64,000 bases of DNA from Clostridia bacterium (GCA_017427165.1 JAFRTK010000093.1:1-64000); one strand, 5' to 3'; counted from the first letter of the stretch, positions 8,314 through 16,993 are shown. The notes: generated by a model from the sequence alone, not told the origin. A program made the numbers and translations.

Positions 8314-8342
8314 TTGCGCGGAAACGGAATGTGGCATATAAT
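8314..8342 (+). promoter_or_regulatory. Promoter of the MurG-like gene
   Basis: TTGCGC (8314-8319), 17-bp spacer, TATAAT (8337-8342). It is divergent from the tRNA-Leu promoter, the two -35 regions lying 16 bp apart. Confidence 0.75.
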
Positions 8343-8399
8343 ACCGACAGAGAATAACCGGCCGCGGACGCGGCTGCATTCCGAGGAGGCAGTTTGCCG

Positions 8400-9464
8400 A
8401 TGAAGAAGATTGTGCTGACCGGCGGAGGAACCATGGGGCATGTGACGCCCCACCTGACGCTGATTCCCCGGCTGCTGGAAAAGGGATATGAAATCCATTA
8501 TGTGGGCAGTGAAAACGGCATGGAGGCCGGGAAAATGGCCTCCATGGAAGGCGTGACCTACCACGCGGTGAAGAGCGGAAAGCTGCGCCGCTATTTTTCC
8601 TGGCAGAACTTTACGGACCCCTTCCGGGTGATTGCCGGGGCGTTCCAGAGTGCCCACCTGATGGGAAAGCTGAAGCCGGATGTGGTATTCTCCAAGGGCG
8701 GGTTTGTCGCGGTGCCCGTGGTGTTCGGGGCGTGGCTCCACCGGATTCCCGTGCTGTGCCATGAAAGCGACCTGACGCCCGGACTGGCGAACAAGCTGTG
8801 CAAACCGTTCGCGAAACGGATCGCGACCACGTTCCCGGAATGCGCGGAGGCGCTGGGTCCCAAAGCGGAAATGACCGGAACGCCGCTCCGGCCGGAGCTG
8901 TTCCGGGGAGACCGGGCGAAGGGGCTGGAACGGGCCGGGTTTGACGGAAACAAGCCGGTCCTGATGATGATGGGCGGATCCTCCGGCGCACAGAGCGTGA
9001 ACAAATGCCTGCGGGAAGCGCTGGATGACCTGACCGGAACGTTTGATATCCTCCATGTATGCGGCCGGGGCAACCTGGACCCCGCCCTGGAGGGGAAGGC
9101 CGGATACAGCCAGGCGGAATTCCTGGACGCGGAGCTGCCGGACGCGCTGGCGTGCACCGATATGGTGCTGAGCCGTGCCGGATCCAATGCCCTGTGCGAA
9201 TTCCAGGCGCTGGGACGGCCAATGCTGCTGATTCCGTATCCGAAGGGCGCCAGCCGCGGCGACCAGATCCTGAACGCCCGGAGCCTGGAAAAACGCGGGC
9301 TCTGCCATGTGCTGATGCAGGAAGATATGACGAAGGACACGCTGGTGAAGGCGGTCCTGGATACATGGGCAGAACGGGAAAAGCTGGAGGAAGCGCTGAG
9401 GAACGCACCCCCGGCGGACGGGACAGAGCGGGTGCTTGAATTAATCGAAGAGATCCAGGGCTGA
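8400..9464 (+). CDS. MurG-type N-acetylglucosaminyltransferase
   Basis: A 354-aa GT28-family glycosyltransferase. In MurG the reaction moves GlcNAc from UDP-GlcNAc to lipid I to make lipid II on the inner membrane face. The N-terminal glycine loop GGGTMGHVTPH (residues ~8-18), the SKGGFVAVPVVFGAW and HESDLTPGLANK motifs, MMGGSSGAQSVN in the linker and the C-terminal SRAGSNALCEF and RGDQILNA motifs are all MurG-like. ATG at 8400 fits the usual MKKIVLTGGG start; a TTG six bases earlier is possible. It stands alone rather than in a division/cell-wall cluster, so it may be the only MurG or a paralogue with another acceptor. Confidence 0.85.
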   Translation: MKKIVLTGGGTMGHVTPHLTLIPRLLEKGYEIHYVGSENGMEAGKMASMEGVTYHAVKSGKLRRYFSWQNFTDPFRVIAGAFQSAHLMGKLKPDVVFSKGGFVAVPVVFGAWLHRIPVLCHESDLTPGLANKLCKPFAKRIATTFPECAEALGPKAEMTGTPLRPELFRGDRAKGLERAGFDGNKPVLMMMGGSSGAQSVNKCLREALDDLTGTFDILHVCGRGNLDPALEGKAGYSQAEFLDAELPDALACTDMVLSRAGSNALCEFQALGRPMLLIPYPKGASRGDQILNARSLEKRGLCHVLMQEDMTKDTLVKAVLDTWAEREKLEEALRNAPPADGTERVLELIEEIQG

Positions 9465-9485
9465 AGCCCCGGATCTCTTTTTTTT
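9450..9485 (+). terminator. Terminator containing the MurG-like stop codon
   Basis: GAGATCC-A-GGGC pairs with GCCC-C-GGATCTC, followed by eight T residues. The TGA stop (9462-9464) lies in the loop. Confidence 0.92.
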
Positions 9486-10006
9486 CAGTTGAATATGCCG
9501 TTTGGATTGTCCATGAAATAGGACAGGTCCTTGATGCCGCTGACCATTTCACCGCTGCGCCAGAGCTGCCCGATTTCCTCCCGGGATGCCCAGCAGGCCC
9601 GGATGACTTCATCCGTGGATGCGTCCGCAAGCGGAATCCCGCCGCTGAATTCAAACAGGTATACATCGTTGATATCATTGACCCGCGCACCATCCGCATA
9701 ATCCCGGACCTGCGTGAGTACAAGCTTTCCATCCCCGGGCTGCAGTACGATGCCGACTTCCTCCCGTACTTCACGGAGGGCGGCGTGCAGGCTGGATTCC
9801 CCCTGCAGGACAGAGCCGCCCACACATTCCCATTTCAGGGGACATGTTTTTTTCGCCGGGCTCCGCTGGGTCATCAGGTATTTTCCCTCTGAATTCCGGA
9901 TCCAGATGTGAACCACCTGGTGATAGGCATCCGGAGGCATTTCCGTTCCGCGGACGTGCTGCCCGACGACTTCCCGTTTCAGGTTAACCAAATCCCAGAT
10001 TTCCAT
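9485..10006 (-). CDS. Nudix hydrolase
   Basis: A 173-aa cytosolic Nudix enzyme. The Nudix box reads G-SVLQG-E-SSLHAAL-REVREEVGI, matching GX5EX7REUXEEXGU, which binds the metal and pyrophosphate. The N-terminal part (MEIWDLVNLKREVVGQHVRG, then WIRNSEGKYLMTQRSPAKK) resembles the YfcD and isopentenyl-diphosphate-isomerase-like subgroup, but the box here is a full hydrolase box. ATG at 10006 is preferred over an in-frame GTG six bases earlier because AAAGG then has a normal spacing. The substrate cannot be read from sequence. It converges on the MurG-like gene. Confidence 0.88.
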   Translation of the reverse strand: MEIWDLVNLKREVVGQHVRGTEMPPDAYHQVVHIWIRNSEGKYLMTQRSPAKKTCPLKWECVGGSVLQGESSLHAALREVREEVGIVLQPGDGKLVLTQVRDYADGARVNDINDVYLFEFSGGIPLADASTDEVIRACWASREEIGQLWRSGEMVSGIKDLSYFMDNPNGIFN

Positions 10007-10046
10007 CGGCACCGCCTTTCTTCTGACAACAGGAGCTTAGAAAAAT

Positions 10047-10096
10047 AAAAAAGATTCGGCCGGAACATCCTGCCCTGCGGCGGGGTATTCCGGCCG
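10047..10096 (-). terminator. Terminator of the aminotransferase / HMGL operon
   Basis: On the minus strand a nine-base stem CGGCCGGAA/TTCCGGCCG with a GC-rich inner loop is followed by AATC and a T-run. Confidence 0.85.
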
Positions 10097-10106
10097 GTTG
10101 ATCCGG

Positions 10107-11501
10107 TTATCTGCTCCTGTGGAACAGGAGGCGTTCGTAGCGGTCCACATCGCAGCGGCGGACCATGATTTCCAGTTCCTCATCACCCATGACGGTGTTG
10201 CGGCCGTTGGCGTAGAGCTCATCGACCATATGGCGCATGGTAACCACCAGGGAATCGGTCTTGTCGATGGTATTGTCGCCGGTGAGGCGGAAGTAGTTGT
10301 TGATCCAGTGGGCGATGGAGGCGGTGCCGCCCCGGTTGTCCACAGCCACGGATGCCGGCCGGTTCAGGATCTTTGCGGTATCGAAGATGTTGTAGATCTC
10401 CTCGTCCTTCAGCATGCCGTCCGCATGGATACCGGCGCGTGTGACATTGAAGTGACGGCCGACGAAGGGCTGGCGGGGGCTGATCTCGATGCCGATTTCA
10501 CGCTCCATGTAATCTGCAATCTCGGTGATGGCGGTGAGGTCCATTCCGGCTGTTTCGCCGCGGAGGGATTCATATTCAACTGCCATGGCCTCGAGGGGGC
10601 AGTTGCCGGTGCGTTCCCCGATGCCCAGGAGGCTGCAGTTGATGCTGGAGCATCCGTAGAGCCATGCGGTTGCCGCGTTGGAAACGACCTTGTAGAAGTC
10701 GTTGTGGCCGTGCCATTCCAGCTGTTCGGAGGGCACTTCCGCATAGTGCCGCAGGCCGTAGATGATGCCAGGCACGCTGCGGGGCAGGGCGGCGCCGGGA
10801 TAGCTGACGCCGTAGCCCATGGTGTCGCAGGCACGGATCTTGATGGGGATGCCGCTTTCCCGGGAAAGCTTCATGAGCTCGGTGGCGAAGGGCACCACGA
10901 AACCATAGAAATCCGCCCGGGTGATGTCCTCAAAGTGGCAGCGCGGGCGAATGCCGTAGCTGAGGGCGGACTTCACGATGCCCAGGTATTTGTCCATCGC
11001 CTGGGAACGGGTGAGGTGCATCTTGTTGAAAATGTGATAGTCGCTGCAGGAAACCAGCACGCCGGTTTCGGCCACATTCGCGTTCTTGACAAGCTCGAAG
11101 TCCTTCTCATTGGCGCGGATCCAGGTGGTGATCTCCGGGAAGGGGAGACCGGCATCCTGGCAAAGGCGCAGGGCTTTCTGGTCGTTCTCCGTGTAGAGGA
11201 AGAACTCGCTCTGGCGGACCATGCCGTTGGGGCCGCCCAGGCGGCTCATCAGCTTGAAAAGATGCAGGATCTGTTCCGGCGTGAAGGGAGAGACGGACTG
11301 CTGGCCGTCGCGGAAGGTGGTATCCGTCATCCAGATCTGGTCGGGCATCTGCATGGGCACATGGCGCATGTTGAAGGCGACCTTCGGGACATGCTCGTAG
11401 TCATAGATCTCCCGGTACAGGTTCGGCTCCGCGACATCCTGCAGATCGTAACGGTATTTGGCCTGCATGAGCAGGTTCGTGGTCTGGTCAAATTTCAGCA
11501 T
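10107..11501 (-). CDS. HMGL-like acyl-CoA condensing enzyme, candidate Re-citrate synthase
   Basis: A 464-aa TIM-barrel enzyme of the isopropylmalate/homocitrate synthase group. The metal and oxoacid site motif DTTFRDGQQS is at about residues 60-69, the HxH metal motif appears in EWHGHNDF, and the glycine-rich loop as SLLGIGERTGNCPLE. There is no LeuA allosteric domain; instead about 170 further residues follow the barrel. That layout, and pairing with an aminotransferase, fits the anaerobes' Re-citrate synthase (oxaloacetate plus acetyl-CoA to citrate). Homologues are often misannotated as isopropylmalate synthase, so the exact acyl acceptor is inferred. AGGAG seven bases upstream supports the start. 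Second gene of a two-gene operon. Confidence 0.72.
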   Translation of the reverse strand: MLKFDQTTNLLMQAKYRYDLQDVAEPNLYREIYDYEHVPKVAFNMRHVPMQMPDQIWMTDTTFRDGQQSVSPFTPEQILHLFKLMSRLGGPNGMVRQSEFFLYTENDQKALRLCQDAGLPFPEITTWIRANEKDFELVKNANVAETGVLVSCSDYHIFNKMHLTRSQAMDKYLGIVKSALSYGIRPRCHFEDITRADFYGFVVPFATELMKLSRESGIPIKIRACDTMGYGVSYPGAALPRSVPGIIYGLRHYAEVPSEQLEWHGHNDFYKVVSNAATAWLYGCSSINCSLLGIGERTGNCPLEAMAVEYESLRGETAGMDLTAITEIADYMEREIGIEISPRQPFVGRHFNVTRAGIHADGMLKDEEIYNIFDTAKILNRPASVAVDNRGGTASIAHWINNYFRLTGDNTIDKTDSLVVTMRHMVDELYANGRNTVMGDEELEIMVRRCDVDRYERLLFHRSR

Positions 11502-11525
11502 TTGTCTTCTCCTGACTGTGGGCGG

Positions 11526-12725
11526 TTATTTCAGTTCATCAATGAAGGCGGCGACGCGGTCCAGGCCTTCGTTGATCTTGTCGGTGGAAATCGCGTAGGA
11601 CAGGCGGCAGAAGCCTTCCGCCTCGAAGGCGATACCGGGGACAACAGCGACGTGCTTTTCCGCGAGGAGCATTTCCGCAAAATCCATGGAATCCTCCAGG
11701 ACGCGGCCGTGATAGGTGCGGCCGATCAGCTTGCGGATGTTCATCATCACGTAGAAGGCGCCTTCCGGCTTCAGGCAGCTGATGCCCTCAATCCCGTTGA
11801 TCCGTTCCACCATGACATTGCGCCGGATTTCAAACTGCTGGCGCATCTCCTCCACGCAGGTCTGGTCTCCGTCCAGGGCGACGGCGGCCGCATGCTGGGC
11901 GATGGAGTTGGCGTTGCTGGTGGCCTGGGACTGGAACGCGCTCATGGCGGCGATTTCCTGCCGGGGCGCGGCGCAGTAGCCGATCCGCCAGCCGGTCATC
12001 GCATAGGCCTTGGAAACGCCGTTGACAATGAATGTCTGCGCCTTGATCTGTTCGCCGAGCTGGGCGATGGACAGGTGCTGGCGTCCGTCATAGAGCAGTT
12101 TCTCGTAAATCTCATCGGAGACGATGTAGAAGGGATGCGTAACGGCGAGGTTGCCCACATACTCCAGCTGCTCCCGGGTCCAGACAGAACCGTTCGGGTT
12201 GGAGGGAGAGGTGATGATGATCGCCTTCGTCCGGCGGGAAACCTTGGACGCGATATCCCGGTTGCTGGGGATAAAACGGTTCTCCTCATTGGTGGGGATG
12301 AAGACCGGGACACCGCCGGCCATGCGGACGAGTTCCGGATAGGAAACCCAGCAGGGCGTCGGGATCAGGACTTCATCGCCGGGGTCGAGAATCGTCTGGA
12401 AAATCGTGAAAAGGGAATGCTTGGCGCCGTTGGACACCAGGATCTCCTGCGGAGAATAGGTGAGCCCGTGGTCCCGCTCCATTTTCCGGGTGATGGCCAT
12501 GCGCAGTTCCATGGTGCCGGGAACCGGCGTATAACGGGTCATGCCCAGGTCCAGCGCTTCCTTCGCGGCCTCGCAGATGTGCGGGGGTGTGGGGAAGTCC
12601 GGCTCACCGGCGCCGAAGCCGATCACGTTGAGGCCGGAAGCTTTCATTTCCTTGGCCCGGGAATCGATCTGCAGCGTCAGGGAGGGAGCAATGTTGAGAC
12701 AGCGATGGGAAATCGTCAGCGCCAT
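11526..12725 (-). CDS. Class I PLP aminotransferase (aspartate type)
   Basis: A 399-aa fold-type I aminotransferase. The PLP-binding lysine is in VSKAYAMTGWR (about K238). The substrate carboxylate arginine is expected in the C-terminal FCRLSYA. GFGAGEPDFPTP near residue 40, SNPNGSVW and IVSDEIYEKL are the usual family segments. Length matches the bacterial Ib aspartate aminotransferases, which interconvert aspartate/2-oxoglutarate with oxaloacetate/glutamate. GGAGG precedes ATG by nine bases. The HMGL-like enzyme starts 25 bases downstream in the same operon, consistent with an oxaloacetate, citrate and glutamate supply role. Exact amino donor is not provable here. Confidence 0.88.
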   Translation of the reverse strand: MALTISHRCLNIAPSLTLQIDSRAKEMKASGLNVIGFGAGEPDFPTPPHICEAAKEALDLGMTRYTPVPGTMELRMAITRKMERDHGLTYSPQEILVSNGAKHSLFTIFQTILDPGDEVLIPTPCWVSYPELVRMAGGVPVFIPTNEENRFIPSNRDIASKVSRRTKAIIITSPSNPNGSVWTREQLEYVGNLAVTHPFYIVSDEIYEKLLYDGRQHLSIAQLGEQIKAQTFIVNGVSKAYAMTGWRIGYCAAPRQEIAAMSAFQSQATSNANSIAQHAAAVALDGDQTCVEEMRQQFEIRRNVMVERINGIEGISCLKPEGAFYVMMNIRKLIGRTYHGRVLEDSMDFAEMLLAEKHVAVVPGIAFEAEGFCRLSYAISTDKINEGLDRVAAFIDELK

Positions 12726-12776
12726 GTGGAAATTCCTCCATTCCTATACAAAGCGTGCCTGAAAAAGCACGAGGGT

Positions 12777-12805
12777 ATTATAAAGGGAATTCCGGGGTAA
12801 AACAA
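12777..12805 (-). promoter_or_regulatory. Promoter of the aminotransferase / HMGL operon
   Basis: On the minus strand TTGTTT (12800-12805), 17-bp spacer, TATAAT (12777-12782). The leader can form a small hairpin from CGTGC and GCACG (12753-12771). Confidence 0.75.
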
Positions 12806-12851
12806 GGCAAATACGAAAACAAGACAATAAAAGACCCGTCCGGTGATTGAC

Positions 12852-12887
12852 AAAAAACAGGAGGGACACCCGACGGGGTCCCTCCTG
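12852..12887 (-). terminator. Terminator of the PrsA-like gene
   Basis: On the minus strand CAGGAGGGAC (complement of 12878-12887) pairs with GTCCCTCCTG (complement of 12858-12867), followed by TTTTTTG. Confidence 0.9.
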
Positions 12888-12905
12888 CAGAAACGCATTC
12901 CCGGA

Positions 12906-14276
12906 TCAGTTGTTCAGCGCTCCGAGATCTTCCTTAATGCCGGCGGCCTTCACCCATTCATCGACCGTGGCCTGATAGGTTTCGTTCTGCCTGGAGGACA
13001 GGAGCGTATCGTGGATGGAATCCTTAACGGTATCCAGCGCCACAGCGCCTTCCTGTACATCGGATTCATACCGGATAATATAGTAGCCGTAGGTATCGCT
13101 CGCGACTTTGCCGGAAACATCGCCGACCTTTTCGAGGGCCATGGCGGCATCGACGAAGGCGGCGTCAAAGCTGGTCATTCCGGCAGCCACCGCATAGCCG
13201 GTTTCGGCAGTGGGAGCACCGGCCTTCATGCCGGGATCCTCGTTTTTCTCCTCGGCCAGCTTGGCCCAGTCTTCTCCGTTGGCCAGGGCTTCCACCACGG
13301 CGTCCGCATCCGCGTCGATATTGGCGAAAGCAGCCTTCTTCGCGGCATCCAGTTCCGCCTGGGCGGCTTCGAGCTCCGCCTTCGCGGTTTCGAGGCTGGT
13401 TTTTGCGGCTTCTTTGGCTTCCGCATCAGCTGCTTCATCATCCACAACCAGCTGGGCGGCTTCGATGCTGCCGTTGGCGGACTTCACCTTGGCCTGGGCA
13501 TCGGAAATGGCTTTGCTGTCCTCATCCTTGAACTTGATGAGGATCTGCTTTACGCGACGGACACCGGCAGGCGTCCAGTACAGGGTGGTGGTGCCGTTGT
13601 TCGCTGCGGTGGCATAGGAACCGGCATTCTCAGCGTATTTTTCCTGGTCGGCAGCCACTTTGCTGTCGAAATCCGCCTGGATTTCTTCATCCGTGACAGC
13701 CACATCGCGGATGATATATTCCCTGACCTTATCATTAATGAGGTTTTTCCGGGCGCCGTCCACATAGTAGTCCATCGACGCAGTGGCTTTTCCGAGCGCT
13801 TCGGAAATCGTTTCATCCATCTTCGCGGCCACAGCTTCTTCCAGCGCGTCACCTTCCAGCGTAGTATCAGCAAAGAACTCGGATTTGAATTCCTCACGTG
13901 CCGATTCATAAGTGGATTTTGCGTTTTCCTGAGCGCGCGCTTCTTCCTCTTCGGTCAGCACGTTCAGCCCCAGCTCCGCTGCTTTGGCCTCGATGGCAAG
14001 GTTCTGTTTCAGCGTGTCAGCCGCGGCGTTGCGGACGGCTTCCATCACCGCCGGATTTGTATAATCCAGGGCCTGACCGAACATCCTGTAGTAGGATGCC
14101 ATATAAGCCATCTGGTATTCCTGCTCAGCAAGGAACTGCTTCTTGTTAATTACCTGATCTCCCAGGGTCAGGATCGGTGTGGCATCATCCACAGCCTGGT
14201 CTTTTTTGATCAGTTCACAGCCGGACAGCAGCAGTACGGCTGCCATCAGAAGAACCAGCAGGGTCTTTTTACGCAT
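12906..14276 (-). CDS. PrsA-like lipoprotein with altered parvulin domain
   Basis: A 456-aa lipoprotein in the SurA/PrsA foldase group, acting outside the membrane on exported proteins. The lipobox LLSGC puts the lipidated Cys at residue 20. Residues ~30-220 form the helical chaperone part. The parvulin-like domain starts at VKQILIK (242-248) and ends at YGYYIIRY (396-403). The two histidines normally found in sHIL and yGyHii are Gln and Tyr here, so isomerase activity is doubtful. An Ala/Glu/Lys-rich segment (about 250-322) looks like an inserted coiled-coil hairpin between the first strand and first helix. ATG at 14276 has GGAG upstream; own promoter and terminator. Confidence 0.82.
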   Translation of the reverse strand: MRKKTLLVLLMAAVLLLSGCELIKKDQAVDDATPILTLGDQVINKKQFLAEQEYQMAYMASYYRMFGQALDYTNPAVMEAVRNAAADTLKQNLAIEAKAAELGLNVLTEEEEARAQENAKSTYESAREEFKSEFFADTTLEGDALEEAVAAKMDETISEALGKATASMDYYVDGARKNLINDKVREYIIRDVAVTDEEIQADFDSKVAADQEKYAENAGSYATAANNGTTTLYWTPAGVRRVKQILIKFKDEDSKAISDAQAKVKSANGSIEAAQLVVDDEAADAEAKEAAKTSLETAKAELEAAQAELDAAKKAAFANIDADADAVVEALANGEDWAKLAEEKNEDPGMKAGAPTAETGYAVAAGMTSFDAAFVDAAMALEKVGDVSGKVASDTYGYYIIRYESDVQEGAVALDTVKDSIHDTLLSSRQNETYQATVDEWVKAAGIKEDLGALNN

Positions 14277-14323
14277 GGGGGACATCTCCAATCATACAAG
14301 TATTCAGATCCGTAACTTCCGGT

Positions 14324-14352
14324 ATTATAACAAATCCGAAGGGGAAGGGCAA
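14324..14352 (-). promoter_or_regulatory. Promoter of the PrsA-like gene
   Basis: On the minus strand TTGCCC (14347-14352), 17-bp spacer, TATAAT (14324-14329). It lies between the end of the upstream gene (14360) and the prsA-like start. Confidence 0.75.
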
Positions 14353-14359
14353 GGGAAAA

Positions 14360-15688
14360 TCATGGTACCAGGGTCATCAGGGTCATCAGCTGGTTGACTT
14401 CCTCGGGCATGGCGGCGGAAATCCGCTGGAAGATGCGGAGGACACCGGAGGCAATCTCCGCAGACAGCTTTTTGCCCTCTTCGGTACGGCCGGAATTGTT
14501 CAGGTCGCTGAGGGTGATCACCCGCTGGTTTTCCCCGTCAAAGTCGAGGACGATCTTTTCACCTTTTCCGATGGTATAATCCGCGGCAAACAGTTCGCTG
14601 CCGGAAGCGGTGACCGAGATGGTGCCTTTTCCTTCGCCGGTTTTTTCCGTGGTGCCGGCAGCCTTCAGGCCGATGACCATCCGCTCACCGGAGCCGTTGC
14701 TGCCGGTGGGTGTATCGATGGACGCGTCCAGGTCGTAATTATAACCGCGGCTGTCCGCCTTCAGGTTGAACTGCGCGCTTGTTTCGCCGGGAATGGCGCC
14801 ATGTCCCGCAATGACGGTACCGACCATCCCGAAGTCCACATGGGCGGTGGCGGTTTTGTCGGCCAGGTCGGCTGCACAGTATATATCATTGCCGGCTTCA
14901 CTGATATACAGTGTCATCCCGGGGAACTTCTCATCAGGAGTGGCAGCAACACTTTCCATCCATTGGCTGACCATTTCACCGGGATTTTCAAAACCTGCTT
15001 TTTTGTAATAGGAAGCCAGCTTTTCAGACTGAAGCATATCCCGGTAATCACTGAGCACCAGGGTCAGCAGTTCCTTCAGCGTGAGGCTGACCGGACGGCG
15101 GGAAGTGAAGGTTTTGCCTTCAAACTCCCAGGAACCTTTTTCCTCATCGCCGCACTTTTCTTTCAGGTGGGCCCGCAGGTTTTTAACGAACTGATCCTGC
15201 GCTTCCCGGAAGAGCCGCATATCATCGGCAGTGGCGGACGGGAAAGCAAGCTTTTCGCCGGTATAATTCATGTCTTCCTTTGTCATGAGGATGACGGAAT
15301 CCTCCGGGAAGAAATCGGTTTTCATGCGCATAGCATCGTCCGACAGCTTCATGGCGACATAGAGGATATCCTGGTCCTTCAGCCGCAGGTCCATCCGGCC
15401 GACACCCTCATCCACGGTGAGCCCGATGGACGCGTTGTTGACCAGGGCGGTGACGGCGCTGAAGGTTTTGCGGAAGGATTCATCCGCGGGGGCCGCGTTC
15501 TGCGGAAGCAGGTCGTTGATCCCCTGCTCATTCAGCCGCATGGAGACCGTAAGGTTTACCGGAGTGGTGAGCGCAGCAGGTCCTTCATCCCGGCGGTTGA
15601 GATTTCCGATAATGATGGCCGCGACGGCGATGACCGCAATGAGTGCAAAGACGATCAGCAGTTTTCCACGGTTACCCAGGTTTTTCAT
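14360..15688 (-). CDS. Membrane-anchored extracellular protein of unknown function
   Basis: A 442-aa protein with a single N-terminal membrane anchor (KLLIVFALIAVIAVAAIIIG, residues 9-28) after a short basic cytosolic tail; the rest should lie outside. I recognise no named domain. The ectodomain alternates beta-rich stretches (LTVSMRLNEQGINDLLP, DMRLKDQDILYVAMKLSDD) with a helical middle (FREAQDQFVKNLRAHLKEK), suggesting a folded substrate- or polymer-binding module. GGAGG stands eight bases before ATG. It starts 30 bases after the YkuD gene stop, so the two are probably one operon with a wall-related role. Confidence 0.7.
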   Translation of the reverse strand: MKNLGNRGKLLIVFALIAVIAVAAIIIGNLNRRDEGPAALTTPVNLTVSMRLNEQGINDLLPQNAAPADESFRKTFSAVTALVNNASIGLTVDEGVGRMDLRLKDQDILYVAMKLSDDAMRMKTDFFPEDSVILMTKEDMNYTGEKLAFPSATADDMRLFREAQDQFVKNLRAHLKEKCGDEEKGSWEFEGKTFTSRRPVSLTLKELLTLVLSDYRDMLQSEKLASYYKKAGFENPGEMVSQWMESVAATPDEKFPGMTLYISEAGNDIYCAADLADKTATAHVDFGMVGTVIAGHGAIPGETSAQFNLKADSRGYNYDLDASIDTPTGSNGSGERMVIGLKAAGTTEKTGEGKGTISVTASGSELFAADYTIGKGEKIVLDFDGENQRVITLSDLNNSGRTEEGKKLSAEIASGVLRIFQRISAAMPEEVNQLMTLMTLVP

Positions 15689-15718
15689 GATACTTCCTCC
15701 CGTATGATCCAGCTATGT

Positions 15719-16894
15719 TTATTTGTTATGGTAGGACATGACCTCACCCGGCGAGGAGTCCTGGTGTTCCTGGTTGATGGCTTCCAGGTCCGCCTTCCGG
15801 GGCGTGGGCATGCAGTAGGGGCAGATCGTCAGCTTTGAATAGGGTGATTCGTCCAGTTCACCATAGGTAAACTGTGTAAGCGGCAGGAATTTGCTCTTGA
15901 CGCTGGCGCAGTCGGCCACCGCGTGATACATGCTGCCGCCGTTGGGATTGTAGTACAGCGGGGTATCATCATCCGGGATGATGACCTCGCGGCCTTCATA
16001 ATCCTCCCAGATGACCATTTTGATACAGTTGGTGTCCTTCCGCTTTTTGATCAGGTCGGCCAGGACTTTCATGCTGTAGCCGTCCGCGTTTTTGTTTTTC
16101 TGGGTGCGAATGCATCCGTGGCTGGCACGGGAACCCAGTTTCGGCTCATAGGGTTTGTAGTTTTTGGTTCCGTCGGCGTTTTTGATGTACGGAACTTCAT
16201 GCAGGTAATCGGCGGCGTTGAACATGAGCGCGTAGTCACAGTGCATGTTCCCGTCGATCAGGGCACCGGTTTTGGTGTAGATAATCAGGTATTCACCGGA
16301 ACGGGTCTCGTTGTAGGGCTGTTTGCTGTTGTAAAGACCGGTGGAAACAGCCAGCGAGGTTTCCAGATGTCCGTCTTTGAACAGATACAGACGCTGGGTC
16401 AGTTTGTCAATGATGATCCCGTAATTCTGATTGACCTGAACCTGTTTGAGCTTTTTGGTCTGGATGTATCCGGTGACAAAGGCGTTGAAGTTTTTCACCT
16501 TGCTGTCGTGGAAACTGGTGGAATAGGTTTCCACCAGGGACCAGCCGTTATCATACTGTTCCAGGACATGAAGCGCCTGACTCTGGCCGGTGACCATGCC
16601 GATGGCTTCGCTGGATTCATCCGGCTCGGCATACAGAACGGTCTGCTTTTTCATATTGATATCCACAACGGTGACCGGCGCGGTGAGCATACCCCAGACG
16701 GCTTCTTCGTCATTGATGTTCATGGGGGTGCACCAGAAGCAGTTTTCATGGTTCGGATGGTACTCACTGCGGAACGCGGGGGTGATGTCCGACGGAGCGG
16801 GTTTCACCCCCAGCAGGAAGTCATCACTGCCGGCCAGGCCTGCGGCGGGGCAGAGCAGGATGATCAGCAATAACAGGGCAAATGGTCTGCGCAT
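15719..16894 (-). CDS. L,D-transpeptidase (YkuD) with Cys-rich C-terminal domain
   Basis: A 391-aa exported protein. Order: signal peptide (1-21), a CFWC motif at 52-55, an SH3-like segment (about 75-145), then the YkuD catalytic domain with the motif SRASHGCIR; His259 and Cys261 are the catalytic pair. Such enzymes make 3-3 peptidoglycan cross-links or attach proteins. The C-terminus (residues 322-362) has MYH, Cys329 and CPYC (Cys358, Cys361), a spacing reminiscent of Ada-like metal-binding Cys domains at the ends of secreted nucleases. ATG at 16894 has GGAGG five bases upstream. It is first in an operon with the anchored protein. Confidence 0.88.
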   Translation of the reverse strand: MRRPFALLLLIILLCPAAGLAGSDDFLLGVKPAPSDITPAFRSEYHPNHENCFWCTPMNINDEEAVWGMLTAPVTVVDINMKKQTVLYAEPDESSEAIGMVTGQSQALHVLEQYDNGWSLVETYSTSFHDSKVKNFNAFVTGYIQTKKLKQVQVNQNYGIIIDKLTQRLYLFKDGHLETSLAVSTGLYNSKQPYNETRSGEYLIIYTKTGALIDGNMHCDYALMFNAADYLHEVPYIKNADGTKNYKPYEPKLGSRASHGCIRTQKNKNADGYSMKVLADLIKKRKDTNCIKMVIWEDYEGREVIIPDDDTPLYYNPNGGSMYHAVADCASVKSKFLPLTQFTYGELDESPYSKLTICPYCMPTPRKADLEAINQEHQDSSPGEVMSYHNK

Positions 16895-16927
16895 AGCAGC
16901 CTCCTTCATTTGATACATATCTTCATA

Positions 16928-16956
16928 ATTCTATCATATATGGAGAAAAATGGCAA
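16928..16956 (-). promoter_or_regulatory. Promoter of the YkuD operon
   Basis: On the minus strand TTGCCA (16951-16956), 17-bp spacer, TAGAAT (16928-16933). Confidence 0.78.
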
Positions 16957-16993
16957 TGAAAGGGAAGGACGCGGAGGCCCTGCTGCATGCATC

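Noticed and set aside
10098..12800. 900-codon open frame on the plus strand opposite the aminotransferase and HMGL genes
   Set aside because: It is the antisense of two well supported enzymes, has low-complexity His/Val/Asp-rich composition and no ribosome site; such frames arise from GC-rich codon use.
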